Of a DNA stretch of 64,000 nucleotides, positions 51,380-61,668 are shown one piece after another. Every line of letters starts with the position of its first letter. Within the stretch, counting starts at the first letter, position 1. The DNA lies in NCBI RefSeq assembly GCF_030063135.1, contig NZ_JASISO010000004.1, forward strand, positions 62,001 through 126,000. The letters run 5' to 3'. The stretch is from Streptomyces sp. G-G2 (GTDB taxonomy: Bacteria > Actinomycetota > Actinomycetes > Streptomycetales > Streptomycetaceae). A model generated the notes under the pieces. That model was not told the origin of the DNA. It was given only the letters and a program-made list of their open reading frames with translations, and ran no database searches. Both the position numbers and the translations under genes were made by a program.

Positions 51380-51406
51380 CCGGGCGCCCCGCATCGGGGC
51401 GCCCGG
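51380..51406. terminator. 12-bp GC hairpin between convergent genes
   Basis: CCGGGCGCCCCG (51380-51391) pairs perfectly with 51395-51406 around a CAT loop, between the asparaginase stop and the convergent meaB stop. It can serve as a bidirectional terminator. Confidence 0.8.
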
Positions 51407-51410
51407 CCGC

Positions 51411-52403
51411 TCAGACCTCGGGCCGCCCGAAAGCGGCCAGCAGCTGGTCCGCCGCCGAGGTGGCCGTCACCGCGCCCGCCCGTACGTCCGCCTCCAGGCC
51501 CGGCGCCAGCGCCCGTACCGCCGGGTCCGCGCGCAGTCGGCCCAGCAGCTCGTCCCGGACCATCGACCAGGTCCACTCCACCTGCTGCGCCGCCCGCTTC
51601 GCGGTCAGCCGCCCGTCCGCCTCCAGCACCCTGCGGTGCTGCTCCAGCCGTTCCCACACCTCGTCCAGGCCCACCGACTCGCGGGCGCTGCAGGTCAGGA
51701 CTGGCGGGGTCCAGGCCGCGTCCACCGGGTGCATCAGCCGCAGCGCACCGGCCAGTTCCCGGGCGGCCGCGCGCGCGTCCCGCTCGTGCGGCCCGTCCGC
51801 CTTGTTCACGGCGAGTACGTCCGCCAGTTCCAGGACGCCCTTCTTGATGCCCTGGAGCTGGTCGCCCGTACGTGCCAGGGACAGCAGCAGGAACGAGTCG
51901 ACCATCCCGGCCACGGCGGTCTCGGACTGGCCGACGCCGACGGTCTCCACGAGCACCACGTCGTAGCCCGCGGCCTCCATGACGATCATCGACTCGCGGG
52001 TCGCCTTCGCGACCCCGCCCAGGGTGCCCGCCGAGGGTGAGGGCCGTACGAAGGCCGCCGGATCCACCGCCAGCCGCTCCATCCGGGTCTTGTCGCCCAG
52101 GATCGACCCGCCCGTCCGGGTGGACGACGGGTCGACGGCCAGCACCGCCACCCGGTGCCCGAGCCCGGTCAGCATGGTGCCGAAGGCGTCGATGAACGTC
52201 GACTTCCCCACGCCCGGGACCCCGCTGATCCCGATCCGGCGCGCGCCGCCCGCGTGCGGCAGCAACTCCGCCAACAGCCGCTGCGCCAGGGCGCGGTGAT
52301 CGGCGCGGGTGGACTCGACGAGGGTGATGGCGCGCGCGATGAACGCGCGCCTCCCGTCGAGCACGCCCTTGGCGTAGGCGTCGATGTCGATCTTCGGGGG
52401 CAT
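51411..52403 (-). CDS. meaB: MeaB, methylmalonyl-CoA mutase-associated GTPase
   Basis: The 330-residue G3E-family GTPase has Walker A ISGVPGVGKSTFIDAFG (about 58-74), the switch region DPSSTRTGGSILGDKTRM and the G4-like LAVNKADG. It protects and reactivates methylmalonyl-CoA mutase by controlling cobalamin loading and removing damaged cofactor. It lies 16 bp after mutB on the same strand, the usual order mutA-mutB-meaB. All motifs are intact. Confidence 0.93.
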   Translation of the reverse strand: MPPKIDIDAYAKGVLDGRRAFIARAITLVESTRADHRALAQRLLAELLPHAGGARRIGISGVPGVGKSTFIDAFGTMLTGLGHRVAVLAVDPSSTRTGGSILGDKTRMERLAVDPAAFVRPSPSAGTLGGVAKATRESMIVMEAAGYDVVLVETVGVGQSETAVAGMVDSFLLLSLARTGDQLQGIKKGVLELADVLAVNKADGPHERDARAAARELAGALRLMHPVDAAWTPPVLTCSARESVGLDEVWERLEQHRRVLEADGRLTAKRAAQQVEWTWSMVRDELLGRLRADPAVRALAPGLEADVRAGAVTATSAADQLLAAFGRPEV

Positions 52404-52419
52404 CGGGTGACCGCCCCGC

Positions 52420-54614
<2,195 letters not shown>

Positions 54615-54618
<4 letters not shown>

Positions 54619-56489
54619 GAGGTCACTCCCATCCGGTCGAGTACGGAGGACAGCACGGCGACCGCGTCGCAGCCGGCGAAGACGTACTCGTCCACGGCGC
54701 CCTCGCAGGTGCCCGGGCGGCCCGCGAGGAACACGGTCCGGGCGCCCGCGGCGCGCAGCTCGGCCGCCACCGCCCCGGCCCGCTCCTCGTACAGCGTGTC
54801 ACTGGAGCACAGCACGGCCATGCCGTCCGCGCCGCTCGCCGTGTAGGCGGCGGCCGCCGACGACTCGTCCACGGACACCGGATCGTGGACCGCCTCGATG
54901 CCGCCCGCCTGGAACAGGTTGGCCGCGAAGGAGGCCCGCGCGGTGTGCGCCGCGGCCGGACCCAGCGCCGCCAGGAAGATCCGCGGCCGGGTCCCGGTCG
55001 CCGCGAGGTGCGCGTCGGAGCGGGCGCGCAGCGCCTCGAAGGCCTCGTCGCGCCGGACCCGGGGCAGGCCGCCGGCGGGCGCGGCGGGCGCGCTCTCGCG
55101 GACCACCGGCTTCTCGGACAGCAGCGGGAACTCGCTGACCCCGGTGATCGGTTCGCGGCGCGTGGCCAGCCTCTCGGACCGCGCGGACCAGGTGGCGGCC
55201 AGCCGCTCGGCGACCAGGCCGGAGCGCAGGGCGGCGGCCTGGCCGCCCGCCTTCTCGATGACCTGGAAGAACTCCCAGGCCGCCTGGGCGAGTTCCTCGG
55301 TGAGCCGCTCCACGTACCAGGAGCCGCCCGCCGGGTCGATCACCCGGGCGAGGTGCGATTCCTCCAGCAGGATGGTGGAGGTGTTGCGGGCGATCCGGCG
55401 CGCGAAGGCGTCCGGCAGTCCGAGGTCGTGGTCGAAGGGGAGCACGGTGACCGCGTCCGCCCCGCCCACCCCGGCGCCCAGGCAGGCCACCGTGGTGCGC
55501 AGCATGTTCACCCACGGGTCGCGCCGGGTCATCATCACCGGCGAGGTCACCGCGTGCTGGCGCTGGGCGCCCGCTCCGGGCACCCCGCAGGCCTCGGCGA
55601 CCCTGGCCCACAGGCGGCGCGCGGCGCGCAGCTTGGCGATGCCGAGGAACTGGTCGGCGGTGGCGGCGTAACGGAACTCCAGCTGCCCGAAGGCCGCTTC
55701 GGCGCTGAGGCCCGCCCCGGTCAGTGCCCGCAGGTAGGCCACGCCGGTGGCCAGGGACAGCCCCAGCTCCTGCCCGGCCGAGCCGCCCGCCTCGTGGTAG
55801 GGCAGGGCGTCCACGGTCAGGGCGCGCAGCCCGGGCCAGTCCGCCGAGGCCTCCCGGGCCAGTTCCACCGCGCCGGCGACGTCCACCGCCTCACCGGTAC
55901 GGGCCTCGTGGCCCAGGGGATCGGCGCCGAGGGTGCCGCGCGCCTCCAGCGGGGACACCCCGCGCTCGGCGTAGAGCCGCAGCAACTCCCGCGCCGCGGC
56001 GCCGAATTCGGCGCCGGCGTCCAGGGTGATCGGGGCGAGGTCCAGATAGACCCCGTCCAGCGCGCGGGCCAGTCCCGACACCGGTACGCCGCCCCGGCCG
56101 ACGGTCAGCCACAGCGAGGTGACCCCGTTCTCCAGGTCGGCGAGCACGGCCTCGTTGAGGAGCGCCGGGTCGGTGTGGGTGAGCCGCTGGCGTACGTCCC
56201 AACCGGCGGCGGCGGTCCCCTCGGCCCGGCCCCCGCGCAGGAAGGGCGCGAACCCGGGCAGGCCGATGGCATCGGCGTCCGCGGAGCCCCCGGAAGCGGG
56301 CGCGGTGTAGAGCGGGCGCGTACTGAGCCCGTCCTCGAGCGTGGTGGACAACGCGTTCTCAGCTGCCTCGCCGGATACTTCCTTGCCCGACTTGCGCAGC
56401 ACGCCCTCTACCAGGCGCTGCCACTGCTCATGCGTCGCGTCAGGGAATTCGGCGGCCAGGGAAAGCCCGTCATCAGGCAGGACCGTCAT
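54615..56489 (-). CDS. mutA: Methylmalonyl-CoA mutase small (beta) subunit
   Basis: The 624-residue non-catalytic partner of MutB has the same fold. ATG 56489 starts [20 protein letters not shown]; the frame runs to 56516. It keeps the barrel framework ([27 protein letters not shown]-like segment [35 protein letters not shown]). Its cobalamin-binding domain is degenerate, lacking DxHxxG, as is normal for this subunit. It is translationally coupled to mutB. Confidence 0.95.
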
Positions 56490-56584
56490 GGCTCGAATGC
56501 TAGGGGGGCCGCTCAATCGAGACCATAACCACCGTGTGTGATCTCCCCCTCTCGGAACCGGGCCGGACCGCTCCCCGGCGACGC

Positions 56585-57830
56585 TCAGGACAGACCGGCG
56601 GGATCCCGGAACAGCGGGCCGAGCAGCACCGTCGCCGCGGCCTGGGGGAGTACGGCGGGACCCGCGTGCGGGGCCACGAGCCGCCCGGGCCCCGCGCAGC
56701 CCGGGGACAGCTCCGCCGCCGCGTCGCGGATTTCATCCAGATAGCCCTCGTGCAGGACGCTCGCCAGCTCGGTGATCACCATGACGGCCGGGTTGAACAC
56801 GTCGAAGAGCAGCGCGGCCGCCCTCCCGACCGCCCGGGCCCGCTCCCGCAGCAGCCGGTCCGCGCGCGGATCGCCGGTGGCGGCCGCGTCCACCAGCAGC
56901 GGCACGGACGGCTCCGGCACGATCCCCCGGCGCACGGCCTCGGCGCCGAGCGCCGTGTCGGAGGCGGCGGCCTTGCAGGCAGCCGGTCCGGCCGCACGGG
57001 CAGCGCACGGCCGACCCCGGTACCGGGAGGTGGGCCACGTCCCCGGCCGCCGCCCCCGGGCCCTGGTGGACGGCGCCCACGATGGCGAAGGCCGCGTCCA
57101 CGACATTGCCGATGAAGAGGTGCACCAGGCTGCGCCGGGCCCCGGGGTGGCCGAAGAGGATCTCGGCGTGGCCGACGGCCCGCGCGTGGTTGTCCACCCG
57201 GACCGGCACCCCCAGCGCCTCGTGCAGCGCGGCCCCGAGCGCCACGTCCCGCCAGCCGAGCGCCTCGTGCCGTACGACGAGCCCCGCGTCCGGGCGGACC
57301 CAGCCGCCCAGCGCCGCGCCCACCCCGAGCAGCGGCCGCCCGGCGGTGGAGTCGGCCAGGAACCGGCTCAGCTCGGCGGCGATCCGGGCGGTGAGCCGGT
57401 CCGGGGCCAGGCCCTCCTCGTGCGGCCAGGTGCGTCGGGCCAGCACCCGGCCGCGCAGGTCGACCAGCCCGAGGATGGAGGCCCGTACCCCGATCTGCAG
57501 GGCCCCGGCCACCGGCCCGCCCGCGGCCCCGGTGTGCAGGTCCAGCGGGATGCGCGGGCGGCCCGCGGCGGTGGTGGGCCCGGCCGGGGGAGCGGGGACC
57601 TCGCGCAGCAGCCCGCGCCGCAGCAGCCCGGTGGTCTGCCGGGACACGGCGGCCGGGCTCAGCCCGCACAGACCGGAGACGGCGCTGCGCGCGACCGGCC
57701 CGTGGTCGAGGACGGTCCGGAGCACGGCCGCCGCGTTGGCGGCCGCCCGGCTGTCGCCCGCCCTGCGCGGCGCGGTCGGCGCGGGCGGCACGGGGGGCAC
57801 GCGGTCTCCTCGGGGGCGGGGGTGTGCCAC
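56585..57830 (-). pseudogene. ROK-family transcriptional repressor with a one-base frameshift
   Basis: The first frame (start GTG 57830 region) has a winged HTH (VARSAVSGLCGLSPAAVSRQ) and most of a ROK domain (LLGVGAALGGWVRPDAG, PVRVDNHARAVGHAEILFG, the zinc motif CPCGRTGCLQG). After that the protein loses sense, while another frame continues AAASDTALGAEAVRRGIVPE through DVFNPAVMVITELA to 56585. One surplus base around 56971-56976 (CTGCAAGGCC where CTGCAGGCC is expected) explains it. Joined, it would be about 414 residues, normal for ROK regulators of sugar genes. It may be a broken gene or a sequencing error. Confidence 0.75.
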
Positions 57831-58141
57831 CGATCATGCCGGAGGCGCGCGCCGCCGGGTGCGGGCGCCCGGGAACGGGGGAGCCGCGGTGCGTACGAGG
57901 GGGAGCAGCGGTGCGTGCGAGGGGGAGCTGTGGCGCGTAGGCGTGGCGGCCACGTTGCGGGGCTATGAAAATCCAGCAGGGTCGATCATGCGCCACGGGT
58001 CGGCCCCAAGGCCGTCCGGTGACCGGGGAAAGTACAGGTCAGACCGTGCGCGCTGGGCGGCGTACCGAGGGCGTGATGGCTGGTTTCGGGTGCTGCGCCG
58101 GGGGGTTGACCGGCGGCGGGGGCGCTGACAGGCTCCGAGCC
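57831..58141. other. Gene-free stretch upstream of the ROK and TauD genes
   Basis: Divergent intergenic DNA. Frames crossing it lack coding composition. It must hold the promoters for both directions, but no convincing motif was recognised. Confidence 0.35.
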
Positions 58142-58243
58142 ATGACCGCGACTGTTCGATTCCGTCCGCGGCTCCACACCCCCGGCGCGTGTACCGCGCC
58201 GGGCGGGTGTCCGGCCCGCTGTCCGGCCCCTTCCCGGGGCTGA
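58142..58243 (+). CDS. Possible short Cys-rich leader peptide
   Basis: ATG 58142 opens a 33-codon frame [20 protein letters not shown] ... [11 protein letters not shown] ending at TGA 58241. Streptomycete sulfur and oxygenase operons are often preceded by short leader peptides with an RLH- or RHVDL-like segment and a cysteine, and this one has RLH and three Cys. It lies 314 bp before the TauD-like gene. The intervening DNA is Pro/Arg low-complexity without another gene. Weak evidence; it could be chance. Confidence 0.25.
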   Translation: MTATVRFRPRLHTPGACTAPGGCPARCPAPSRG

Positions 58244-58557
58244 CCACCCCCTCCGCGTCCGCGTTCCGCGGTGCCCGTGCGTTGCCCGCACCGGCCCGCG
58301 CACCGCGCCCGTCGTGGTCCGTACGGCCCGGCGCCCCGCTCGTCCGTCCCCCGTACCCCCGTGCCCCCGTGCCCGTACGGCGTCCCCCCGGCTCCGCGCC
58401 GGGCCGGCGCCGTACCCCTCCCGCAGCCGCGTCGCTTCCGTGCGCCTTCCGCGCCGGCCGGATCCAGCGCCGCGCCTCCTCGCCCGTCCGTTCGCCCGTC
58501 CCGCCCCGCTCGACGCCTCTATTTCTTCCGCTGCGGAAAGAATCCCAGGAGACTCCC

Positions 58558-58995
58558 ATGGCCACCGCCACCCGCACCGACATCACGGTCACCAGGATCG
58601 GCGGCCGGATCGGCGGCCGGATCGGCGCCGAGATCGGCGCCGTCCGCCTCGGCGGCGACCTCTCCGCCGAGACCGTCGCCCAGATCCGCGCCGCGCTCCT
58701 CACCCACAAGGTGGTCTTCTTCCGCGGCCAGGACCACCTCGACGAAGCCGCCCACGAGGCCTTCGCCCAGCTGCTCGGCACCCCCGTCGCCCATCCCACC
58801 GTCCCCTCGGCGGACGGCTTCAACATCATGGCCCCGGTCCTGCCCACCGGACTGGCCGACTTCGTCGACCACGTCGTCCCGATCCTCCAGCGCCGCGGCC
58901 TCTTCCGCACCGAGTACACCGGCCGCACCCTGCGCGAGCACTACGGCCTGCCGCGCCCGGTCAGCCGCTACGCCGCCGCCCGGGAGAGCGTGTGA
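58558..58995 (+). CDS. Apparent TauD / luciferase-like monooxygenase deletion chimera
   Basis: The 145-residue product starts at ATG 58558 (AGGAGA upstream). Residues 1-86 match the N-terminus of TauD/TfdA dioxygenases ([47 protein letters not shown]). From about residue 87 the match switches to the extreme C-terminus of NtaA/DszA-type flavin monooxygenases ([38 protein letters not shown]). All iron ligands (HxD...H) after the first region and the flavin barrel are missing, so neither activity is expected. An in-frame deletion between two adjacent sulfonate-type genes is the likely origin. The GGRIGGRIG repeat near the start is also unusual. Confidence 0.7.
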   Translation: MATATRTDITVTRIGGRIGGRIGAEIGAVRLGGDLSAETVAQIRAALLTHKVVFFRGQDHLDEAAHEAFAQLLGTPVAHPTVPSADGFNIMAPVLPTGLADFVDHVVPILQRRGLFRTEYTGRTLREHYGLPRPVSRYAAARESV

Positions 58996-59081
58996 CCGGA
59001 GCAACGGGAGTGACCGAAGCGACGGGAGCGACGGGAGTGACCGAGGCGACGGGAGTGATCAAAGCGACGGGAGCGGTCTAG
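58992..59081 (+). repeat. Tandem repeats forming a 29-codon micro-frame
   Basis: Repeats of GTGACCGAAGCGACGGGA-type units (9- and 18-bp multiples) run from the stop of the chimera. They keep one open frame, GTG 58992 to TAG 59079-59081, coding [20 protein letters not shown] and a similar end. The GTG overlaps the preceding TGA (GTGA), so translation could continue. Whether the peptide is made or the repeats only act as DNA/RNA is unknown. Confidence 0.5.
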
Positions 59082-59171
59082 GGGGCCATGGCGTGTCTTC
59101 TCACACAGGCCCCGGGTCCCGCCCGGGTGGTGTCCGCCGGACGCCACCCGGGCGCAGTCGCGTGCTCCGGC

Positions 59172-59615
59172 TCAGACGGTCAGGACGATCTCGCCGCGGG
59201 TGCGGCCCGTCGCGCTGAGCTCCCAGGCCTTCGCCGCTTCGGCGAGCGGGAGGGCGTGCTCCACGTTCACGACGAGCTTCCCGCTGTCCGCCAGTTCGGC
59301 CAGCGCGGTCAGGTCGGCGGTGTCGGGACGCGCCCCCAGCTGGTGCGCGCCCTTGGCCGCGGCCTCGTAGTCCGCGATGGAGACCACCCGGTCGTGCTGC
59401 TTGACCAGGCCCTGGAGCAGTTCGACCGCCCCGTCCCCGTAGAAGTCGAGCCCGGCGTCGATGCCTTCGGGCGCCAGCTCGCGGATCCGCTCGGCCAGTC
59501 CTTCGCCGTACGGCACCGGTTCGGCGCCCAGCGAGCGCGGGTAGTCGTGGTGGTGCGCCCCGGCGGTGCCGATGACCCGCGCCCCGACCGCGACCGCGAT
59601 CTGCTCATCCCAACT
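59172..59615 (-). pseudogene. 5'-truncated zinc/quinone-type MDR oxidoreductase
   Basis: The frame begins abruptly at about 59615 with EQIAVAVGARVIGTAGAHHH (the second half of the NADPH-binding Rossmann motif). It continues through GLDFYGDGAVELLQGLVKQH and ends LSATGRTRGEIVLTV, the C-terminal third of a medium-chain dehydrogenase/quinone oxidoreductase. The N-terminal catalytic domain and the GxGxxG loop are missing. The shorter start ATG 59516 gives 114 residues only. It is likely a deletion remnant, next to the TauD chimera, so two deletion scars lie within 1 kb. Confidence 0.65.
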
Positions 59616-59663
59616 GCCCCCGGACGAAGGCTGTTCCGGGCCGGGCGGGGCAGATCAAGCCAT

Positions 59664-60434
59664 TCAGGCGGGCAGGCTGTTGCGGTGGGAGAGCCTGCGC
59701 GCGGTGCTGAGCAGGGCCTGGATCTGGGCCCCGGACTGCTCCACGTCGTCCAGTGGCGAGGGGAAGGGCAGGCGTACGTCGCGGTGCGCGCCGCGCTCTT
59801 CGAGGCGCAGGGTGATGCCGTACCGGTCCATGGCGAGCGGTAGCGCGCGCACCACCCCGGCGGTGGGCAGCGGGTGGACCAGGCGCAGGAGCAGGGTGAC
59901 CAGTTCCGTGTGCTCGTCCAGGAGGTGGGTGAGCATGCCCGCCTCGTACGGGGCGAGCGGGTCGGGGGAGGCCTCGTCGAGCTCCCGGAGGCCGATGTAC
60001 GAGCGTCCCTCGTCCGTTTCCAGGACCGCCCGGCCGAATTCCACACAGGTGCTCGCGCCGTCGGCGCCGTCGGCGTAGGGGGTGAGCAGCCGGCCGAGCA
60101 CGGTGACCCGGGCCCGTACCCGGTCGCGCACCGGGGTCGGCGCGACGTCGGTGAACTCCAGCCGGATCGCGGGGCGGCCGTCGTCCAGCGGGGACCGGCC
60201 GTCCAGGGGGTAGCCGGCGGCGGGATCGGCCGGGTGGAGGTGCAGCCGGCCCAGTACGTCGGCGCCGTCCAGGTGGCGGACCTCGGTGCGCACCCCGTCG
60301 GCGACCACCGTCATGGAGTGGGCGGCGGCCAGGATCGACCGGACCCGCTCGGCGTCACCGGGCCGGGCGTGCGGCGCGGACGGCGCGGGGGTGTCGGACG
60401 CGGCTGGATTCGCGGGGTCTCCGGACATGCGCAT
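59664..60434 (-). CDS. DUF2470-domain protein, probably iron-regulated
   Basis: The protein of about 256 residues has a DUF2470 segment (ERVRSILAAAHSMTVVADGV, then LDGADVLGRLHLHP) as found in haem-utilisation and PPOX-like proteins, and a second half (TELVTLLLRLVHPLPTAGVV, MDRYGITLRLEERGAHRDVR) of the same type. ATG 60434 has GGAGAG 7 bases upstream; ATG 60449 is the first start. An iron box lies just upstream at 60461-60479, so it should be repressed by the DmdR1/IdeR regulator when iron is plentiful. It probably works in haem or siderophore iron handling. Confidence 0.85.
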   Translation of the reverse strand: MRMSGDPANPAASDTPAPSAPHARPGDAERVRSILAAAHSMTVVADGVRTEVRHLDGADVLGRLHLHPADPAAGYPLDGRSPLDDGRPAIRLEFTDVAPTPVRDRVRARVTVLGRLLTPYADGADGASTCVEFGRAVLETDEGRSYIGLRELDEASPDPLAPYEAGMLTHLLDEHTELVTLLLRLVHPLPTAGVVRALPLAMDRYGITLRLEERGAHRDVRLPFPSPLDDVEQSGAQIQALLSTARRLSHRNSLPA

Positions 60435-60460
60435 GCGGGTGCTCTCCATCGCCGAGGTGG

Positions 60461-60479
60461 TTAGGTATGCCTAACCTAA
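60461..60479. promoter_or_regulatory. IdeR/DmdR1-type iron box
   Basis: TTAGGTATGCCTAACCTAA is a near-perfect match to the actinobacterial iron box TTAGGTTAGGCTxACCTAA (read on the minus strand TTAGGTTAGGCATACCTAA), a 19-bp partly palindromic site. It lies 12-27 bp before the DUF2470 starts and overlaps the stop of the TetR gene. It predicts iron-dependent repression of the DUF2470 gene. Confidence 0.85.
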
Positions 60480-61111
60480 TGTATCTCGGTGTCGCTGAGT
60501 ACCCGGCGCGCCAGCCGGTCCAGGGTGCGCGCGATGCGCTCGGGTCCGAGCCCCAGCGTGTGCCGCTGGTGCTGGTACACCTCGGGCGCCAGCGGGCTGA
60601 GCAGGATGTCCACACTGCTCTCCGGGTCCTCCATCCCCGCGTCCGCGAGCAGGGTCCGTACGTGCGCGCGCCAGTGGCTGTACGCGGCTCCGGTGAACCG
60701 GGCCGGGCCGTGCTCGGCGCCCAGTGCGAGCGGAAGGTGACGCTCCAGGAGATCGACGGCGGCGGCGTAGAAGGCGGACAGCCGCTCCGCCGCGGGCGCG
60801 CCCGGCCCGAGCGGCGGGGGGCCGTAGGCCAGCTTTCCCCGCAGGATGCGCTCGTGTTCGTCCAACAGGGCGACGGCGATCGACCGCGGATCGGGGAAGC
60901 GCCGGTAGAGCGTGGCGCGGCCGACCCCGGCCGCTTTGGCGATCCGGTCCATCGTCACCGCACGCGGATCGTGCTCGGCGAACAGCTGCTCGGCCGCGGC
61001 CAGTATCTGCTCGTGGTTGCGTAACGCGTCGGCGCGCCTGCCGAGCTGGGGCGCGGAGCCCGTCCCGACCGGTAGCTCACAGACCGCGGGGGCCTCGTCG
61101 CGATGCGTCAT
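60476..61111 (-). CDS. TetR/AcrR-family transcriptional regulator
   Basis: The 211-residue protein has the N-terminal TetR HTH (LRNHEQILAAAEQLFAEHD, TMDRIAKAAGVGRATLYRRF) and a variable helical ligand-binding domain. ATG 61111 (THRDEAPAV) is preferred; the frame runs to 61183 without coding character. It is transcribed toward the DUF2470 gene, and its stop lies inside the iron box of that gene. It may control its own promoter and neighbours; the ligand is unknown. Confidence 0.88.
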   Translation of the reverse strand: MTHRDEAPAVCELPVGTGSAPQLGRRADALRNHEQILAAAEQLFAEHDPRAVTMDRIAKAAGVGRATLYRRFPDPRSIAVALLDEHERILRGKLAYGPPPLGPGAPAAERLSAFYAAAVDLLERHLPLALGAEHGPARFTGAAYSHWRAHVRTLLADAGMEDPESSVDILLSPLAPEVYQHQRHTLGLGPERIARTLDRLARRVLSDTEIH

Positions 61112-61177
61112 GGCGGCGACCTTACGTGCTTCGTGTCGCTGTTGGGCTGAACGGGTGAAACGCGAGAGGATGGGGAG

Positions 61178-61213
61178 ATGCACAAGAAGCGTCTGGCCAA
61201 GGCGGCCTGGTGA
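61178..61213 (+). CDS. 11-codon leader frame before the SepF-like gene
   Basis: ATG 61178 follows GATGGGGAG and opens HKKRLAKAAW ending at TGA 61211-61213, which overlaps the GTG start of the SepF-like gene (GTGA). The strong ribosome binding site here and the weak one for the larger gene suggest translational coupling, or that a frameshift separates the true N-terminus from the rest. Confidence 0.4.
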   Translation: MHKKRLAKAAW

Positions 61214-61602
61214 GCAGGTACGACGTCACCGATGAACAGTGGGAGGGTCTCGCGCAGGTGGTACCCCTGCGCAGCCGCAACGAGTGGCCGTCCAGAGTGG
61301 ACCACCGCACCATCCCCACGGCCCCCGGAGCCGCGGCGGCGCAGCGCCGGTTCGTGGTGATCCGGGTGCAGATCTTCGCGGACGCGCGAGAGGTGGCCGA
61401 GTACCTCATCGCCCAGATTCCGGTGCTGCTCGACCTCACGGGCGCCGACAGCGAAGTGGCCAAGCGGATCCTGGACTTCAGCAGCGGTGTGGTCTTCGGT
61501 CTGGGCAGCGGCATGCACCGGGTCGACCGCAACGTCTTCCTGCTGGCACCGGTGGGCACCGAGGTGGAGGGGATCGCGGCGGCGGCCGTCCCCCGATCGT
61601 AG
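61210..61602 (+). CDS. SepF-like protein
   Basis: The 130-residue protein has the SepF core fold in its C-terminal 80 residues: VIRVQIFADAREVAEYLIAQ, IPVLLDLTGADSEVAKRILD and FSSGVVFGLGSGMHRVDRNV, where SepF has xVLNLtxMdxxxAkRlvDFaaGxxFgl. The N-terminus (SRYDVTDEQWEGLAQVVPLR) lacks the classic amphipathic membrane helix. Streptomycetes carry one true SepF and two SepF-like paralogues; this appears to be one of the latter. It likely affects FtsZ or septum organisation only indirectly. GTG 61210 is overlapped by the leader frame. Confidence 0.85.
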   Translation: MSRYDVTDEQWEGLAQVVPLRSRNEWPSRVDHRTIPTAPGAAAAQRRFVVIRVQIFADAREVAEYLIAQIPVLLDLTGADSEVAKRILDFSSGVVFGLGSGMHRVDRNVFLLAPVGTEVEGIAAAAVPRS

Positions 61603-61668
61603 GAAGGTCGGCCTGAGGTAACGGTTCAGCGGAGCCGGGGGTGCCCGGGTGGCCCGTAGCGTCCGGGC

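Noticed and set aside
58189..58557. N-terminal extension of the TauD chimera back to 58189
   Set aside because: The added stretch is Pro/Arg/Ala low-complexity, while ATG 58558 has AGGAGA and starts the family homology.
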